The position numbers and the translations under genes were made by a program. From the NCBI GenBank assembly GCA_009777095.1, contig WRMN01000003.1, positions 1 to 64,000 of the forward strand: a stretch of 64,000 nucleotides of DNA, read 5' to 3'. Positions 8,423 through 16,170 of this stretch are shown piece by piece. A model generated the notes under the pieces. That model made no database searches. It was not told the DNA's origin and was given only the letters and a program-made list of their open reading frames with translations. This DNA comes from Bacteroidales bacterium. Lineage in GTDB: Bacteria > Bacteroidota > Bacteroidia > Bacteroidales > UBA932. How positions within the stretch are numbered: the stretch's first letter is position 1; every line of letters starts with the position of its first letter.

Positions 8423-8462
8423 CAAATCAACAACTAAACAGTTAAACAATTAAACAGTTAAA
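8423..8462. repeat. 8-bp tandem repeat array (CAATTAAA type), inverted partner
   Basis: CAAATCAA, CAACTAAA, CAGTTAAA, CAATTAAA and CAGTTAAA follow at exact 8-bp spacing. The array runs through the serC stop codon. CAATTAAA is the reverse complement of the TTTAATTG phase of the array at 8004-8043, so the gene between them is bordered by inverted arrays. Confidence 0.93.
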
Positions 8463-9534
8463 CTGCTTTTTCAAATTCCTGCATACAAGCTACCAAAGCC
8501 TGAACACTTTCGATTGGGCAGGCATTGTAAGTAGAAGCACGGAACCCGCCTACGGAACGGTGTCCCTTAATACCCACCATGCCGCGTTCTTTAGCGAAAG
8601 CCATAAAGGCTTCTTCCTTATCTTCGTGGCCTTTGTTCATTACGAAACAGATGTTCATCAACGAACGGTCTTCCTTAGCGGCAGTTCCTACAAACAAAGG
8701 ATTGCGGTCGATTTCATTGTACAATAAAGCAGCTTTTTCTACATTCTTCTTATACATGCTTGCTACGCCGCCTTGCGCTTTCACCCACTTCAGGGTTTCA
8801 TTCATTATTAAAATAGGAAATACGGGAGGCGTATTAAACATAGAGTCTTCTTTGATGTGCGTACGATAGTCAACCATAGTAGGAATAACGCGGCTTACCT
8901 TACCCAGTATATCTTCGCGAACTATAATAAAGGTAACGCCAGCTGTACCAACGTTCTTTTGCGCACCGCCGTAAATCAGGCCGTACTTGCTAACATCTAT
9001 CGGGCGGCTCATAATGTCGGACGACATGTCGGCTACCAGGGTTACCGGAGAATCCATATCTGTGTGAATTTCTGTGCCATAGATGGTATTATTGGTAGTA
9101 ATATGGAAATAATCGGCATCTTTAGGAATTTCATATCCTTTGGGGATATAGGTGAAATTCAGGTCGGCAGAAGAAGCTACTTTTACCGCCTTGTCGCCAT
9201 AAAGTAATTTGGCTTCGGCGAAAGCTTTCTTAGCCCACACACCGGTTTCCAAGTAAGCGGCTTTGTTTTCAAGCAAGTTGAAAGGCACGGCCATAAACTG
9301 TGTGCTGGCGCCGCCGCCCACAAAGAGAACTTTGTAATTGTCGGGGATATTCAACAATTCACGGAATAAGGCTACTGTTTCAGCCATAGTTGACTCCCAG
9401 TCTTTAGTACGGTGAGAGATTTCGATTACGGACATGCCGCTGCCTTTAAAATCTTTCAAAGCTTCAATGCCTGCATTAATAGCATCTTTCGGAAGTACGC
9501 AGGGACCTGCATTAAAATTGTGTACGATTTTCAT
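8458..9534 (-). CDS. serC: Phosphoserine aminotransferase
   Basis: 358 residues, full length for SerC. It converts 3-phosphohydroxypyruvate and glutamate to phosphoserine and 2-oxoglutarate, using PLP. Key segments are [15 protein letters not shown] at the N-terminus, [19 protein letters not shown], the PLP-lysine region [19 protein letters not shown] (K in AQKN), and the C-terminal [18 protein letters not shown]. It is first in the minus-strand serine operon and has its own promoter 50 bases upstream. Confidence 0.96.
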   Translation of the reverse strand: MKIVHNFNAGPCVLPKDAINAGIEALKDFKGSGMSVIEISHRTKDWESTMAETVALFRELLNIPDNYKVLFVGGGASTQFMAVPFNLLENKAAYLETGVWAKKAFAEAKLLYGDKAVKVASSADLNFTYIPKGYEIPKDADYFHITTNNTIYGTEIHTDMDSPVTLVADMSSDIMSRPIDVSKYGLIYGGAQKNVGTAGVTFIIVREDILGKVSRVIPTMVDYRTHIKEDSMFNTPPVFPILIMNETLKWVKAQGGVASMYKKNVEKAALLYNEIDRNPLFVGTAAKEDRSLMNICFVMNKGHEDKEEAFMAFAKERGMVGIKGHRSVGGFRASTYNACPIESVQALVACMQEFEKAV

Positions 9535-9584
9535 GATAAGTAAGATTTATAATGTTTTTGAATATTGTACAATTAATTTCGCCT

Positions 9585-9592
9585 CAAAAATA
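9585..9592 (-). promoter_or_regulatory. Promoter -7 element of the serC operon
   Basis: TATTTTTG on the minus strand fits TAnnTTTG and lies 51 bases upstream of the serC ATG. It should drive serC, serA, the DUF1015 gene and the two inserted genes. Confidence 0.5.
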
Positions 9593-9751
9593 CGAATTTA
9601 TTATCATAAAATCAAAAAAACGAGCAATATTTTATCATTTTTCGTTTTAAAACTTCAATTTGCAACTAATAATTTGAAATTACAACTTAAATGCCCTAGA
9701 GCAAACTTTATCGGGTTAAACGCCTTAGAAAGATTTCAGTACTATTGTTAA

Positions 9752-10801
9752 TTAGCCGATACTCAACTTATAGCCAAGTCCTTTAATGGTAATAATCTGC
9801 ACTGTAGGGTCGTCTTTCAGGTATTTTCTTAAAGTGGTAATGTAAGTATCAAGGCTGCGAGAGTAAATAAAGCCGGTGCTACCCCAGTTATCTTCCAGCA
9901 GCTTAACTCTTTCCACCACATTACCATGCCCTATGCATAGCGCTTCGAGAATGGCTTGTTCTTTCTTATTCAGATTGATACACTGTCCGAAGCCGGCCAG
10001 TTCATTTTTATCTACATTAAAACTATACTTACCTATAGTATATATCTTATGATGATGTATGCCTTCTACTACCGGATAAGGCGCCAACTTAGCAAGTCTG
10101 TACTTAGCTGCCTGCCTGCGTAGTAATTGTTGCCGCAAAATGAGACAAAGGAATATTAGGAGCAGCAAAAATAAAGAACCTATTAGCAGGCCGCCCATCT
10201 GACGGAAGACTTCTGAACGGCTAAATTGTAGCCTCGCCCTGACGCCGTCGGTTTCAGAGACATTCATCATTGTAACATGGGTTTCCAAAGAGGAAAAAAA
10301 CTCATCTCCCGGAAGAGAACTTTCCAAAACTTCATTAGTAGTTGGGTTAAAACGCTCTATTACAAAAGAAAGCCGTATTCCCTTTTCATGTAAGGCGCCG
10401 GCAAATAAATCGGACAAACAATGGATATTCATCGGCAAGGTTCGCTCCCGTAACTCATAGAAAGCTTTATTCATAAAGACTTCCATTGATAGGCCATATA
10501 CATTATCATATACTAAGGTATCGCTGGGCTCGCAATCGCGGATAATCATAATTTTCTCTTTACCACAACTTTGAATTGTCAAATTACCATCATTGAACAA
10601 ATTACCCAAAGGCATTCTATATACCTGCTCATTCCGGCAGGCATGCTCAAAAGCATTATCTATATCTATAATAAGCTGATTGTATGTTAGTTTATAAGCA
10701 TTATATAACCACAGCGCCTGTAGCGCCAAAAGCGAAACGGTTGCTACAATAGCAAGCAGGTTAAACCATGCAAGAGAGGTATTTTTTTTTCTTAAAAGCA
10801 T
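9752..10801 (-). CDS. Membrane-anchored one-component regulator with OmpR-type winged helix
   Basis: Layout: membrane helix 1 (about residues 13-34), a periplasmic sensor region of about 160 residues resembling the sensor part of a histidine kinase, membrane helix 2 (about 200-222, LLIGSLFLLLLIFLCLILRQ), and a C-terminal cytoplasmic winged-helix DNA-binding domain (about 250-349: LNKKEQAILEALCIGHGNVV, SRSLDTYITTLRKYLKDDPT, IITIKGLGYKLSIG). No kinase or receiver domain is present, so the sensor appears to act directly on DNA binding, a ToxR/CadC-like principle with the domain order reversed. Four direct repeats at 11-bp spacing upstream suggest autoregulation. The signal is unknown. Confidence 0.85.
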   Translation of the reverse strand: MLLRKKNTSLAWFNLLAIVATVSLLALQALWLYNAYKLTYNQLIIDIDNAFEHACRNEQVYRMPLGNLFNDGNLTIQSCGKEKIMIIRDCEPSDTLVYDNVYGLSMEVFMNKAFYELRERTLPMNIHCLSDLFAGALHEKGIRLSFVIERFNPTTNEVLESSLPGDEFFSSLETHVTMMNVSETDGVRARLQFSRSEVFRQMGGLLIGSLFLLLLIFLCLILRQQLLRRQAAKYRLAKLAPYPVVEGIHHHKIYTIGKYSFNVDKNELAGFGQCINLNKKEQAILEALCIGHGNVVERVKLLEDNWGSTGFIYSRSLDTYITTLRKYLKDDPTVQIITIKGLGYKLSIG

Positions 10802-10805
10802 AGTG

Positions 10806-10813
10806 CAAATATA
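10806..10813 (-). promoter_or_regulatory. Promoter -7 element of the winged-helix regulator gene
   Basis: TATATTTG on the minus strand ends only five bases before the start codon at 10801. Transcription would begin at or next to the ATG, so the mRNA may be leaderless. No other Met is available nearby. Confidence 0.55.
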
Positions 10814-10842
10814 AGTCTAACAATGATACAATCAAAATTTTT

Positions 10843-10880
10843 GACATAAAAACGACATTTTTTTGACATTTTTTGGACAT
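10843..10880 (+). promoter_or_regulatory. Operator candidate: four GACAT direct repeats, 11-bp spacing
   Basis: GACAT begins at 10843, 10854, 10865 and 10876, exactly 11 bases apart, in the gap between the divergent winged-helix regulator and DUF1573 genes. OmpR/PhoB-type winged helices bind direct repeats with about one helical turn between half-sites (the pho box has 11 bp), so this is the natural binding site for the neighbouring regulator. The same architecture, in the opposite orientation, is found at 38948-38985. Confidence 0.65.
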
Positions 10881-10952
10881 TTCGATTAAAATTTGATATT
10901 TTAGCTACATTTATTTGTAGTCAAAAACTTGCAAATCCATAACTTGGCGACT

Positions 10953-10960
10953 TACCTTTG
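10953..10960 (+). promoter_or_regulatory. Promoter -7 element of the DUF1573 gene
   Basis: TACCTTTG with a TTG at 10929-10931 (21-bp spacer) fits the Bacteroidota promoter. It lies 42 bases upstream of the ATG and about 75 bases downstream of the four-repeat operator. Confidence 0.6.
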
Positions 10961-11001
10961 TATTCTGAAATTTTAAATTAATTATTAAAATATTACTCAT
11001 T

Positions 11002-11409
11002 ATGAAAAAGTTTTTTTTATTTGCTCTTGGGTGTTTAGTTTTCAGCTTTTCTGCTTCGGCACAATCGACAGACACAACTATTGTATTCACATCATTGGTA
11101 CATGATTACGGTCAAATCGTACAGGGCAGCGGTCCGCAAACCTGTAAATTTGAATTTACTAATACCGGAACTGAGGCTATTGTTATTCAGACAGTTCAGG
11201 CTTCTTGCGGTTGTACATCTCCCAGCTACACCAGAGAACCGGTAGCTCCCGGAGGAACAGGCGAAATATTGGCCACTTATAGTCCCGGCGCTGCAATGCC
11301 TTTCGAAAAAACAATAACCGTACGTTCCAACGCCCAGCCTTCTGCTATAATGTTGCGCATTAAAGGGGTGGTGGTAGCTCCGCAGCAACCCTCAGCCTCC
11401 GATTTGTAA
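11002..11409 (+). CDS. Secreted DUF1573 domain protein
   Basis: 135 residues: a signal peptide (cleavage near ASA-QSTDT) and a single DUF1573 immunoglobulin-like domain with the hallmark HDYGQIVQGSGPQTCKFEF, then VQASCGCTSPSYTREPVAPG and IMLRIKGVV. These short proteins are abundant in Bacteroidota and are exported; the role is unknown. It is divergent from the winged-helix regulator and may be controlled by the repeats between them. Confidence 0.88.
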   Translation: MKKFFLFALGCLVFSFSASAQSTDTTIVFTSLVHDYGQIVQGSGPQTCKFEFTNTGTEAIVIQTVQASCGCTSPSYTREPVAPGGTGEILATYSPGAAMPFEKTITVRSNAQPSAIMLRIKGVVVAPQQPSASDL

Positions 11410-11442
11410 CAACCCTTTAAATTAATGATTTATCGGGTTTTA

Positions 11443-11799
11443 TTATTTTCGTTTTTCAATAAGATAGGCAACTATCAGCCCGATGCCGCCGAAAGTAAGG
11501 ACACAAGCAATAGACAGGGTTCCACGCAGGTGAAACGAATTGTCTATAGCGTATTGGAAGGCTATATTCAGTATAAAAGTCGTTAAAAACCCCAATCCCA
11601 AACCACAAAGCAGGCAGCCTATTTTTAATCCCGAAAAAATTCCGTCAGACCCTTGGAATGAGTTTAATTTACTAAGGTCAAATGACTGATTTTGTGAAAG
11701 TTTATCAATAAGCATCAAACGCTCACGACGATGTACGAAAAGTTCAATAATACAATAAAAGGTAATCAAAACCGCTGGTAGAATAATAATAGCTTCCAT
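11443..11799 (-). CDS. Small membrane protein, DUF6249-like
   Basis: 118 residues with a membrane helix at the N-terminus, then the positively charged FVHRRERLMLIDKLSQ segment, and two helices in the second half (SGLKIGCLLCGLGLGFLTTF and GTLSIACVLTFGGIGLIVAY). This order is typical of the DUF6249 proteins that often sit beside an ECF sigma factor in Bacteroidota. Here it is divergent from such a gene and shares with it a nested palindrome. It may be part of the signal input to that sigma factor. Confidence 0.7.
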   Translation of the reverse strand: MEAIIILPAVLITFYCIIELFVHRRERLMLIDKLSQNQSFDLSKLNSFQGSDGIFSGLKIGCLLCGLGLGFLTTFILNIAFQYAIDNSFHLRGTLSIACVLTFGGIGLIVAYLIEKRK

Positions 11800-11820
11800 A
11801 ATAAATATTTTTTAAATGTT

Positions 11821-11828
11821 TAACTTTG
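11821..11828 (+). promoter_or_regulatory. Possible -7 element for the second ECF sigma gene
   Basis: TAACTTTG fits TAnnTTTG. If used, transcription would begin close to 11835, exactly where the nested palindrome begins, so the leader RNA would open with that hairpin. No good -33 element was seen. Confidence 0.35.
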
Positions 11829-11835
11829 TTTTGCC

Positions 11836-11908
11836 CTTTTGACGCAGTTAAGCGAAAAAGGTTACAAAAATACAGACTGTAACCTTTTCTAAATTTTAGC
11901 GTCAAAAG
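11836..11908. promoter_or_regulatory. Nested 73-bp palindrome between divergent genes
   Basis: Outer arms CTTTTGACGC (11836-11845) and GCGTCAAAAG (11899-11908) are perfect over 10 bp. Inner arms AAAAGGTTACA (11856-11866) and TGTAACCTTTT (11878-11888) are perfect over 11 bp. They are separated symmetrically by 10 nt on each side around an 11-nt loop. It lies 7 bases before the sigma factor ATG. A minus-strand TATTTTTG box (11865-11872) sits in its centre. It may be an operator pair or a leader RNA structure. Confidence 0.7.
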
Positions 11909-11915
11909 AAACGAA

Positions 11916-12455
11916 ATGAAAGCACAAGGCGAAAAAGAACTCATTCAACAAGTACTGCAGGGCGACACCAGCGCCTTTGCCCTTTTAGTCGATGCCCACA
12001 AAGACAGGGTGTTTAATTTAGTGTTTCGTGTGATACGACAACGCGCATGGGCGGAGGAACTGTGTCAGGACGTGTTTATCAAAGTTTACCAACAGTTAGC
12101 GCAGTTCAAACACAAGGCCCGCTTTTCTACCTGGCTCTTCCGCATAGCTTATAACACGGCTATCTCGGCATTACGTAAACATCAACTATCTGTACACAGC
12201 ATCAACGAAAGCCATAGCTATGTTGAAGAGGATAATCAAGGAGAAAAAGAAGCATTAATTTCATTATTAGAAAAAGCTATTGCACAGTTGTCCACTGAAG
12301 AAGCCGCCCTGATAACCTTATGTTATACTGAAGAAAAAACCATAGAAGAAATAGCCCAAATTACCGGATTAAGCAAGGCCAATGTCAAAGTAAAGCTACA
12401 CCGTGTGCGGGTTAAATTAAAAATGATAATAGAACGTTCAACGAATAAAAATTAG
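11916..12455 (+). CDS. ECF-family RNA polymerase sigma factor
   Basis: 179 residues. Region 2 is clear (FALLVDAHKDRVFNLVFRVI, then AEELCQDVFIKVYQQLAQFK and ARFSTWLFRIAYNTAISALR). Region 4 is LSTEEAALITLCYTEEKTIE followed by the HTH IAQITGLSKANVKVKLHRVR. This is the RpoE-like ECF type. The gene is followed after four bases by a small membrane protein, the usual place for an anti-sigma factor. The leader contains the nested palindrome, which may control it. Confidence 0.93.
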   Translation: MKAQGEKELIQQVLQGDTSAFALLVDAHKDRVFNLVFRVIRQRAWAEELCQDVFIKVYQQLAQFKHKARFSTWLFRIAYNTAISALRKHQLSVHSINESHSYVEEDNQGEKEALISLLEKAIAQLSTEEAALITLCYTEEKTIEEIAQITGLSKANVKVKLHRVRVKLKMIIERSTNKN

Positions 12456-12459
12456 AACT

Positions 12460-12855
12460 ATGATGAATACAAAAATTGACATAGAAGGTTTATTAAAACA
12501 GTTACCGATTGAAAAAACCGACAGTAATTTCACTGCACAGTTAATATCCTCCATCGCCAGCTTACCTGCGCCCCAACCGAAGCAACTCAGCAAGCCTATC
12601 ATCATTTGCGCCTGCATCGGACTGATAGGGCTAATGGTCGGCGCCTGGTTGATTAGCGACTATTTTTTCGGGTGGACAGAACTGTATGTACAGCCGCTGC
12701 TCAGCAATATCGTTGCAAGCTTTAAGGGAATACTTCCACGAATTTCGCAGATTGAATGTCCGCCTATCATCATCGAAGGGCTTTTGGTCGGTGCGGTATT
12801 GTTAGTAATTGATGCGGTAGTGCGACACAAGGTCGTTACCGGTAAGCCGTTGTAG
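12460..12855 (+). CDS. Small membrane protein downstream of ECF sigma, probable anti-sigma partner
   Basis: 131 residues. A soluble N-terminus of about 45 residues (IDIEGLLKQLPIEKTDSNFT) precedes a first membrane helix (IIICACIGLIGLMVGAWLIS) and a second near the C-terminus (IIEGLLVGAVLLVIDAVV). It lacks a recognisable zinc-type anti-sigma motif. Gene order and size support an anti-sigma-like role by inference only. Confidence 0.6.
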   Translation: MMNTKIDIEGLLKQLPIEKTDSNFTAQLISSIASLPAPQPKQLSKPIIICACIGLIGLMVGAWLISDYFFGWTELYVQPLLSNIVASFKGILPRISQIECPPIIIEGLLVGAVLLVIDAVVRHKVVTGKPL

Positions 12856-12898
12856 AGTTATTAAAATTTGGTGGCCTAAATTGTTTTGGGATCTTCGT

Positions 12899-13087
12899 TC
12901 ATGTTTTTAAACATTTAGTTTTCTTGCTTTTAGGAGCTCTCTCGGCCTTTTTCAATGCTTGATCCAGAATATATTGTATCTGCCCATTTACGCTTCGAAA
13001 TTCGTCTGCCGCCCATTGTTCAACGGCTTCCATCATTTCCGTATCAATACGAAGCACAAAATTCTTTATTTTGCTCTCTTTCTGCAT
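12899..13087 (-). CDS. Arc-like ribbon-helix-helix DNA-binding protein
   Basis: 62 residues. KNFVLRIDTEMMEAVEQWAA provides the beta strand and first helix, and FRSVNGQIQYILDQALKKAE the second helix of an Arc/MetJ-type fold, with a basic tail. Such small proteins are often encoded next to SPFH genes in Bacteroidota, as here (SPFH at 13161-14135 on the same strand, upstream). The target is unknown; it may regulate the SPFH gene. Confidence 0.75.
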   Translation of the reverse strand: MQKESKIKNFVLRIDTEMMEAVEQWAADEFRSVNGQIQYILDQALKKAERAPKSKKTKCLKT

Positions 13088-13097
13088 TTATGTCGCT

Positions 13098-13157
13098 CTT
13101 AAACTTTAAACTTGAATAAAACTAAGATGTCTCGACTTCGCTTCACTCTACATGACG
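13098..13157. repeat. Repeat-type intergenic sequence
   Basis: The short repeat TTAAACTTTAAACTTG, with a 7-bp period as in other gaps of this window, is followed at 13124-13157 by a self-complementary element: GTCTCGACTTCG with CGAAG-like and CATGACGAC ends. It resembles an interspersed palindromic element different from the GTCATTGCGAGG type. Confidence 0.4.
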
Positions 13158-13160
13158 ACT

Positions 13161-14135
13161 TTAATTGTATAAGGTGCCCGAATTGATAATCGGCTGCGCA
13201 TTTTCTTCGCTGCAAAGAACCACCAACAAGTTAGATACCATAGCAGCTTTCTTGGCGTCGTCTAACTCAATAATATTTTCTGCGGAAAGTTTTTCCAAAG
13301 CATGTTTCACCATGCCCACCGCTCCTTCTACAATTTTTTCACGGGCCGAAATAATAGCGTCGGCCTGTTGGCGGCGAAGCATCACAGCGGCAATTTCGGG
13401 AGCATAAGCTAAATAATTGATGCGCGCTTCCACTATTTCGATACCTGCCAAAGCCAAACGCTCATTCAATTGTTTTTCCAATATTTCATTCAGTTCTTCG
13501 CCGCCCGAACGCAGGGTTAGCTTTTCGTCCATACCCTCCATATTGTCGTATGCATACATTCCGGCAACAAAGCGCAAGGCTGCGTCGCTTTGCACCTTGA
13601 CAAAATGCTCGAAAGCCTTCATCTTATCCTGTACAATGGCCTTAGCCCCTACCTGCACCGCCCCTGTTGTTAATTTGGAGTCATTATCAATATCAAACGA
13701 GGCTTTATAGGTGTCTTTAACACGCCATACCACCACCTGGCCAATCATAATGGGATTACCGCTTTTATCGTTTACCTTGATGGGTGTTGCGTCTAAGTTA
13801 CGGGCACGTAATATCAAAGGTTTTCTGGCATAAAAAGGATTTACCCAAAAAAAGCCATTCTCTTTCATTGTGCCCTCATATTTACCGAAAAAGACCATCA
13901 CTCGCGCCTCATTCGGATCAATTTTCGTAAATCCGGTCCAGACAATTATATTAATGATGAATAGTACCACATCAGTAATTAACAGCACAGCCAGAAGCCT
14001 GTCTCCAAGAGAGCCTCCGTTGCGAAGAATCCAAACCAAAAACCAAGCAATAGCTATGGTAAATAATAAATTAAAAATTACCATCGGGATACCCAGTAAT
14101 TTTACGCCTGAAAAATTTTCTTCTTTAGTTTTCAT
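13161..14135 (-). CDS. SPFH (stomatin/prohibitin-like) membrane protein
   Basis: 324 residues. Two membrane helices near the N-terminus (about residues 16-37 and 50-68) precede a band-7/SPFH domain: GFTKIDPNEARVMVFFGKYE, then FWVNPFYARKPLILRARNLD and an alpha-helical part with LNERLALAGIEIVEARINYL. SPFH proteins form membrane-bound oligomers that organise membranes or protease complexes. It is encoded with an Arc-like protein and has a TATCTTTG box at 14180-14187 on its own strand. Confidence 0.9.
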   Translation of the reverse strand: MKTKEENFSGVKLLGIPMVIFNLLFTIAIAWFLVWILRNGGSLGDRLLAVLLITDVVLFIINIIVWTGFTKIDPNEARVMVFFGKYEGTMKENGFFWVNPFYARKPLILRARNLDATPIKVNDKSGNPIMIGQVVVWRVKDTYKASFDIDNDSKLTTGAVQVGAKAIVQDKMKAFEHFVKVQSDAALRFVAGMYAYDNMEGMDEKLTLRSGGEELNEILEKQLNERLALAGIEIVEARINYLAYAPEIAAVMLRRQQADAIISAREKIVEGAVGMVKHALEKLSAENIIELDDAKKAAMVSNLLVVLCSEENAQPIINSGTLYN

Positions 14136-14179
14136 ACTTATTCCTTTTAAAAATTTGTTTTAATATTATTTTAATATCA

Positions 14180-14187
14180 CAAAGATA
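14180..14187 (-). promoter_or_regulatory. Promoter -7 element of the SPFH gene
   Basis: TATCTTTG on the minus strand fits TAnnTTTG, 45 bases upstream of the SPFH start codon. Confidence 0.5.
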
Positions 14188-14252
14188 TGACATTTATTTT
14201 AAACCGCCAAATATTTTTTGAAAAATTTATCTCTATTACCTATTACACCTTG

Positions 14253-16169
14253 CTACAGCGTTTCTATTTCCTCTAACCACAAATGGGCTACGGCGTCGGA
14301 GGGCATGCGCCAGGCGCCGCGGGGCGAGAGGCTGAGAGCGCCTGTCTTGGGGCCATCGGGCAGGCAGGAGCGCTTAAACTGTTGCGTAATGAAGCGGCGG
14401 AAGAATAAATGCAGCCATTTCTTTATTTCCGTTTCGGTATATTTACCGACAAAGGCGCGTTGCGCCATAAAATAGATTTTTGCAGGACGGAAGCCGAAAC
14501 CTAAGGTATAATAGAGGAAGAAATCATGCAATTCATAAGGCCCTACCAAATCTTCCGTTTTCTGCATAGTCTCGCCTTTTGCATTGGCAGGCAGCAACTC
14601 GGGGCTTATCGGCGTTGCTAAAATATCCTGCAACACCGCTTGCACTTCGGGTGCTTGTTGCTTAGCCGCCCATCGGATAAGATGAGGAATAAGGGTCTTG
14701 GGAACAGAAGCATTCAGGCCGTACATGGATATATGGTCGCCATTGTAGGTAGCCCAGCCCAAGGCCAATTCCGACAAGTCACCGGTGCCAATTACTATAG
14801 CGTTTTCTTTATTAGCTATGTCCATGAGCAGTTGCATGCGTTCGCGCGCCTGCGAGTTTTCATAGCAGGCATCAAGCACTGCCGCATCGTGGCCTATATC
14901 TTTAAAATGTTGCAGACAGGCCGTTTTTATGTCTATCTCGCGGAACTCCACACCCAAGGATTTGCACAAGATTAACGCATTTTTGCGGGTACGATCGGTG
15001 GTGCCGAAGCCGGGCATGGAAATACCCGCTATTTGTGCCAAGGGAATGTTTAATATTCCAAATGTTTTAACACAAACCAATAAGGCTAAGGTAGAATCCA
15101 AGCCGCCGGAAACGCCTAAAAGCACTTTCTCTATTCCAAGATGTAATAGGCGCTTGGCTAATCCGACCGATTGAATGGATAGAATTTCTTCACAGTCGGC
15201 ATTTAAGGTAGCCTCATTGATAAAAGGGTGAGGGTTGAACTTCCGCGTCAGGACCGATTTCTTGCAAGGCGCTAAAGTAAAGGGAATCCGACGGTAATTA
15301 TTTACTCCTACAGCTAATGTTGCAGTAAAACCTGCATGCCGTTTACGTTCCATAGCTAATAGCTCAAGGTCAATATCTTCAACAATGAGTTGATTTTCTA
15401 AGGTGAAACGCCGATTCTCGGCCAGCATTTCGCCCATTTCGGCAATATAACCGCTGCCCGCAAACACCAAATCGGTAGTTGATTCTCCGAAGCCCGCCGA
15501 GGTATAAAGGTAAGCGGCTTTACAGCGTAAGGACTGCTGCGCCACCAATTCGCGACACAAAGCATTTTTGCCCATCTCATCGTTATCAGCCGAGAGGTTT
15601 AACAAAATATTAGCGCCATGTTGAGCATGCTGTATGGACAGAGATTGAGGTATCTTCAAATCTTCGCCAATAGTAATGCCTACGCAGGCAGCGCCGCTTT
15701 GCAACAAAATATCGGATCCGAAGGGTACGGTTTGTTCGCATAGTGTGATAGTGTTTTCAAGCGCTGAGGAAGCCGGAGCAAACCATCGCTTCTCGTCATA
15801 TTCACTATAATCCGTAAAAACAGTTTTAGGCGCTACAGCCAAAATTTTGCCGCTTTGAAAAGCTACTGCGGCATTGAAAATATGCGTTCCATCAGTTATC
15901 GGCATTCCTGCCACTGCAAGCAGATTATACTTTTTCGTGCTTTCCAATAAACGCGACAAGGTATGCTCTGCCTCATCTATCAAGACTTTTTGAAAAAAGA
16001 GGTCGCCACAGGTATAAGCGGTAATACAGAGTTCCGGAAAACAAATAATCTGCACTTGCCGCTCGGCAGCTTCCTTAATCAGGTTTTCTATTTGCAAACC
16101 GTTGCACCCGCAATCAGCTACCCGTACGGTGGGAGTGGCTATGGCTAACTTGACAAAACCAAAGTCCAT
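14253..16169 (-). CDS. nadE: Glutamine-dependent NAD+ synthetase
   Basis: 638 residues in two domains. The N-terminal nitrilase-type glutaminase contains IICFPELCITAYTCGDLFF (Glu), the lysine region and AACVGITIGEDLKIPQ (Cys). The C-terminal synthetase has the ATP-pyrophosphatase P-loop VLLGVSGGLDSTLALLV and IGTGDLSELALGWATYNGDH. It amidates deamido-NAD with glutamine-derived ammonia and ATP, the last step of NAD synthesis. One base separates it from the upstream aminotransferase gene, so the two are co-transcribed. Confidence 0.96.
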   Translation of the reverse strand: MDFGFVKLAIATPTVRVADCGCNGLQIENLIKEAAERQVQIICFPELCITAYTCGDLFFQKVLIDEAEHTLSRLLESTKKYNLLAVAGMPITDGTHIFNAAVAFQSGKILAVAPKTVFTDYSEYDEKRWFAPASSALENTITLCEQTVPFGSDILLQSGAACVGITIGEDLKIPQSLSIQHAQHGANILLNLSADNDEMGKNALCRELVAQQSLRCKAAYLYTSAGFGESTTDLVFAGSGYIAEMGEMLAENRRFTLENQLIVEDIDLELLAMERKRHAGFTATLAVGVNNYRRIPFTLAPCKKSVLTRKFNPHPFINEATLNADCEEILSIQSVGLAKRLLHLGIEKVLLGVSGGLDSTLALLVCVKTFGILNIPLAQIAGISMPGFGTTDRTRKNALILCKSLGVEFREIDIKTACLQHFKDIGHDAAVLDACYENSQARERMQLLMDIANKENAIVIGTGDLSELALGWATYNGDHISMYGLNASVPKTLIPHLIRWAAKQQAPEVQAVLQDILATPISPELLPANAKGETMQKTEDLVGPYELHDFFLYYTLGFGFRPAKIYFMAQRAFVGKYTETEIKKWLHLFFRRFITQQFKRSCLPDGPKTGALSLSPRGAWRMPSDAVAHLWLEEIETL

Positions 16170-16170
16170 T

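Noticed and set aside
9593-9751. Possible small gene or RNA between serC and the winged-helix gene
   Set aside because: No supported frame, hairpin with T run or known RNA motif was seen. The stretch is simply AT-rich.
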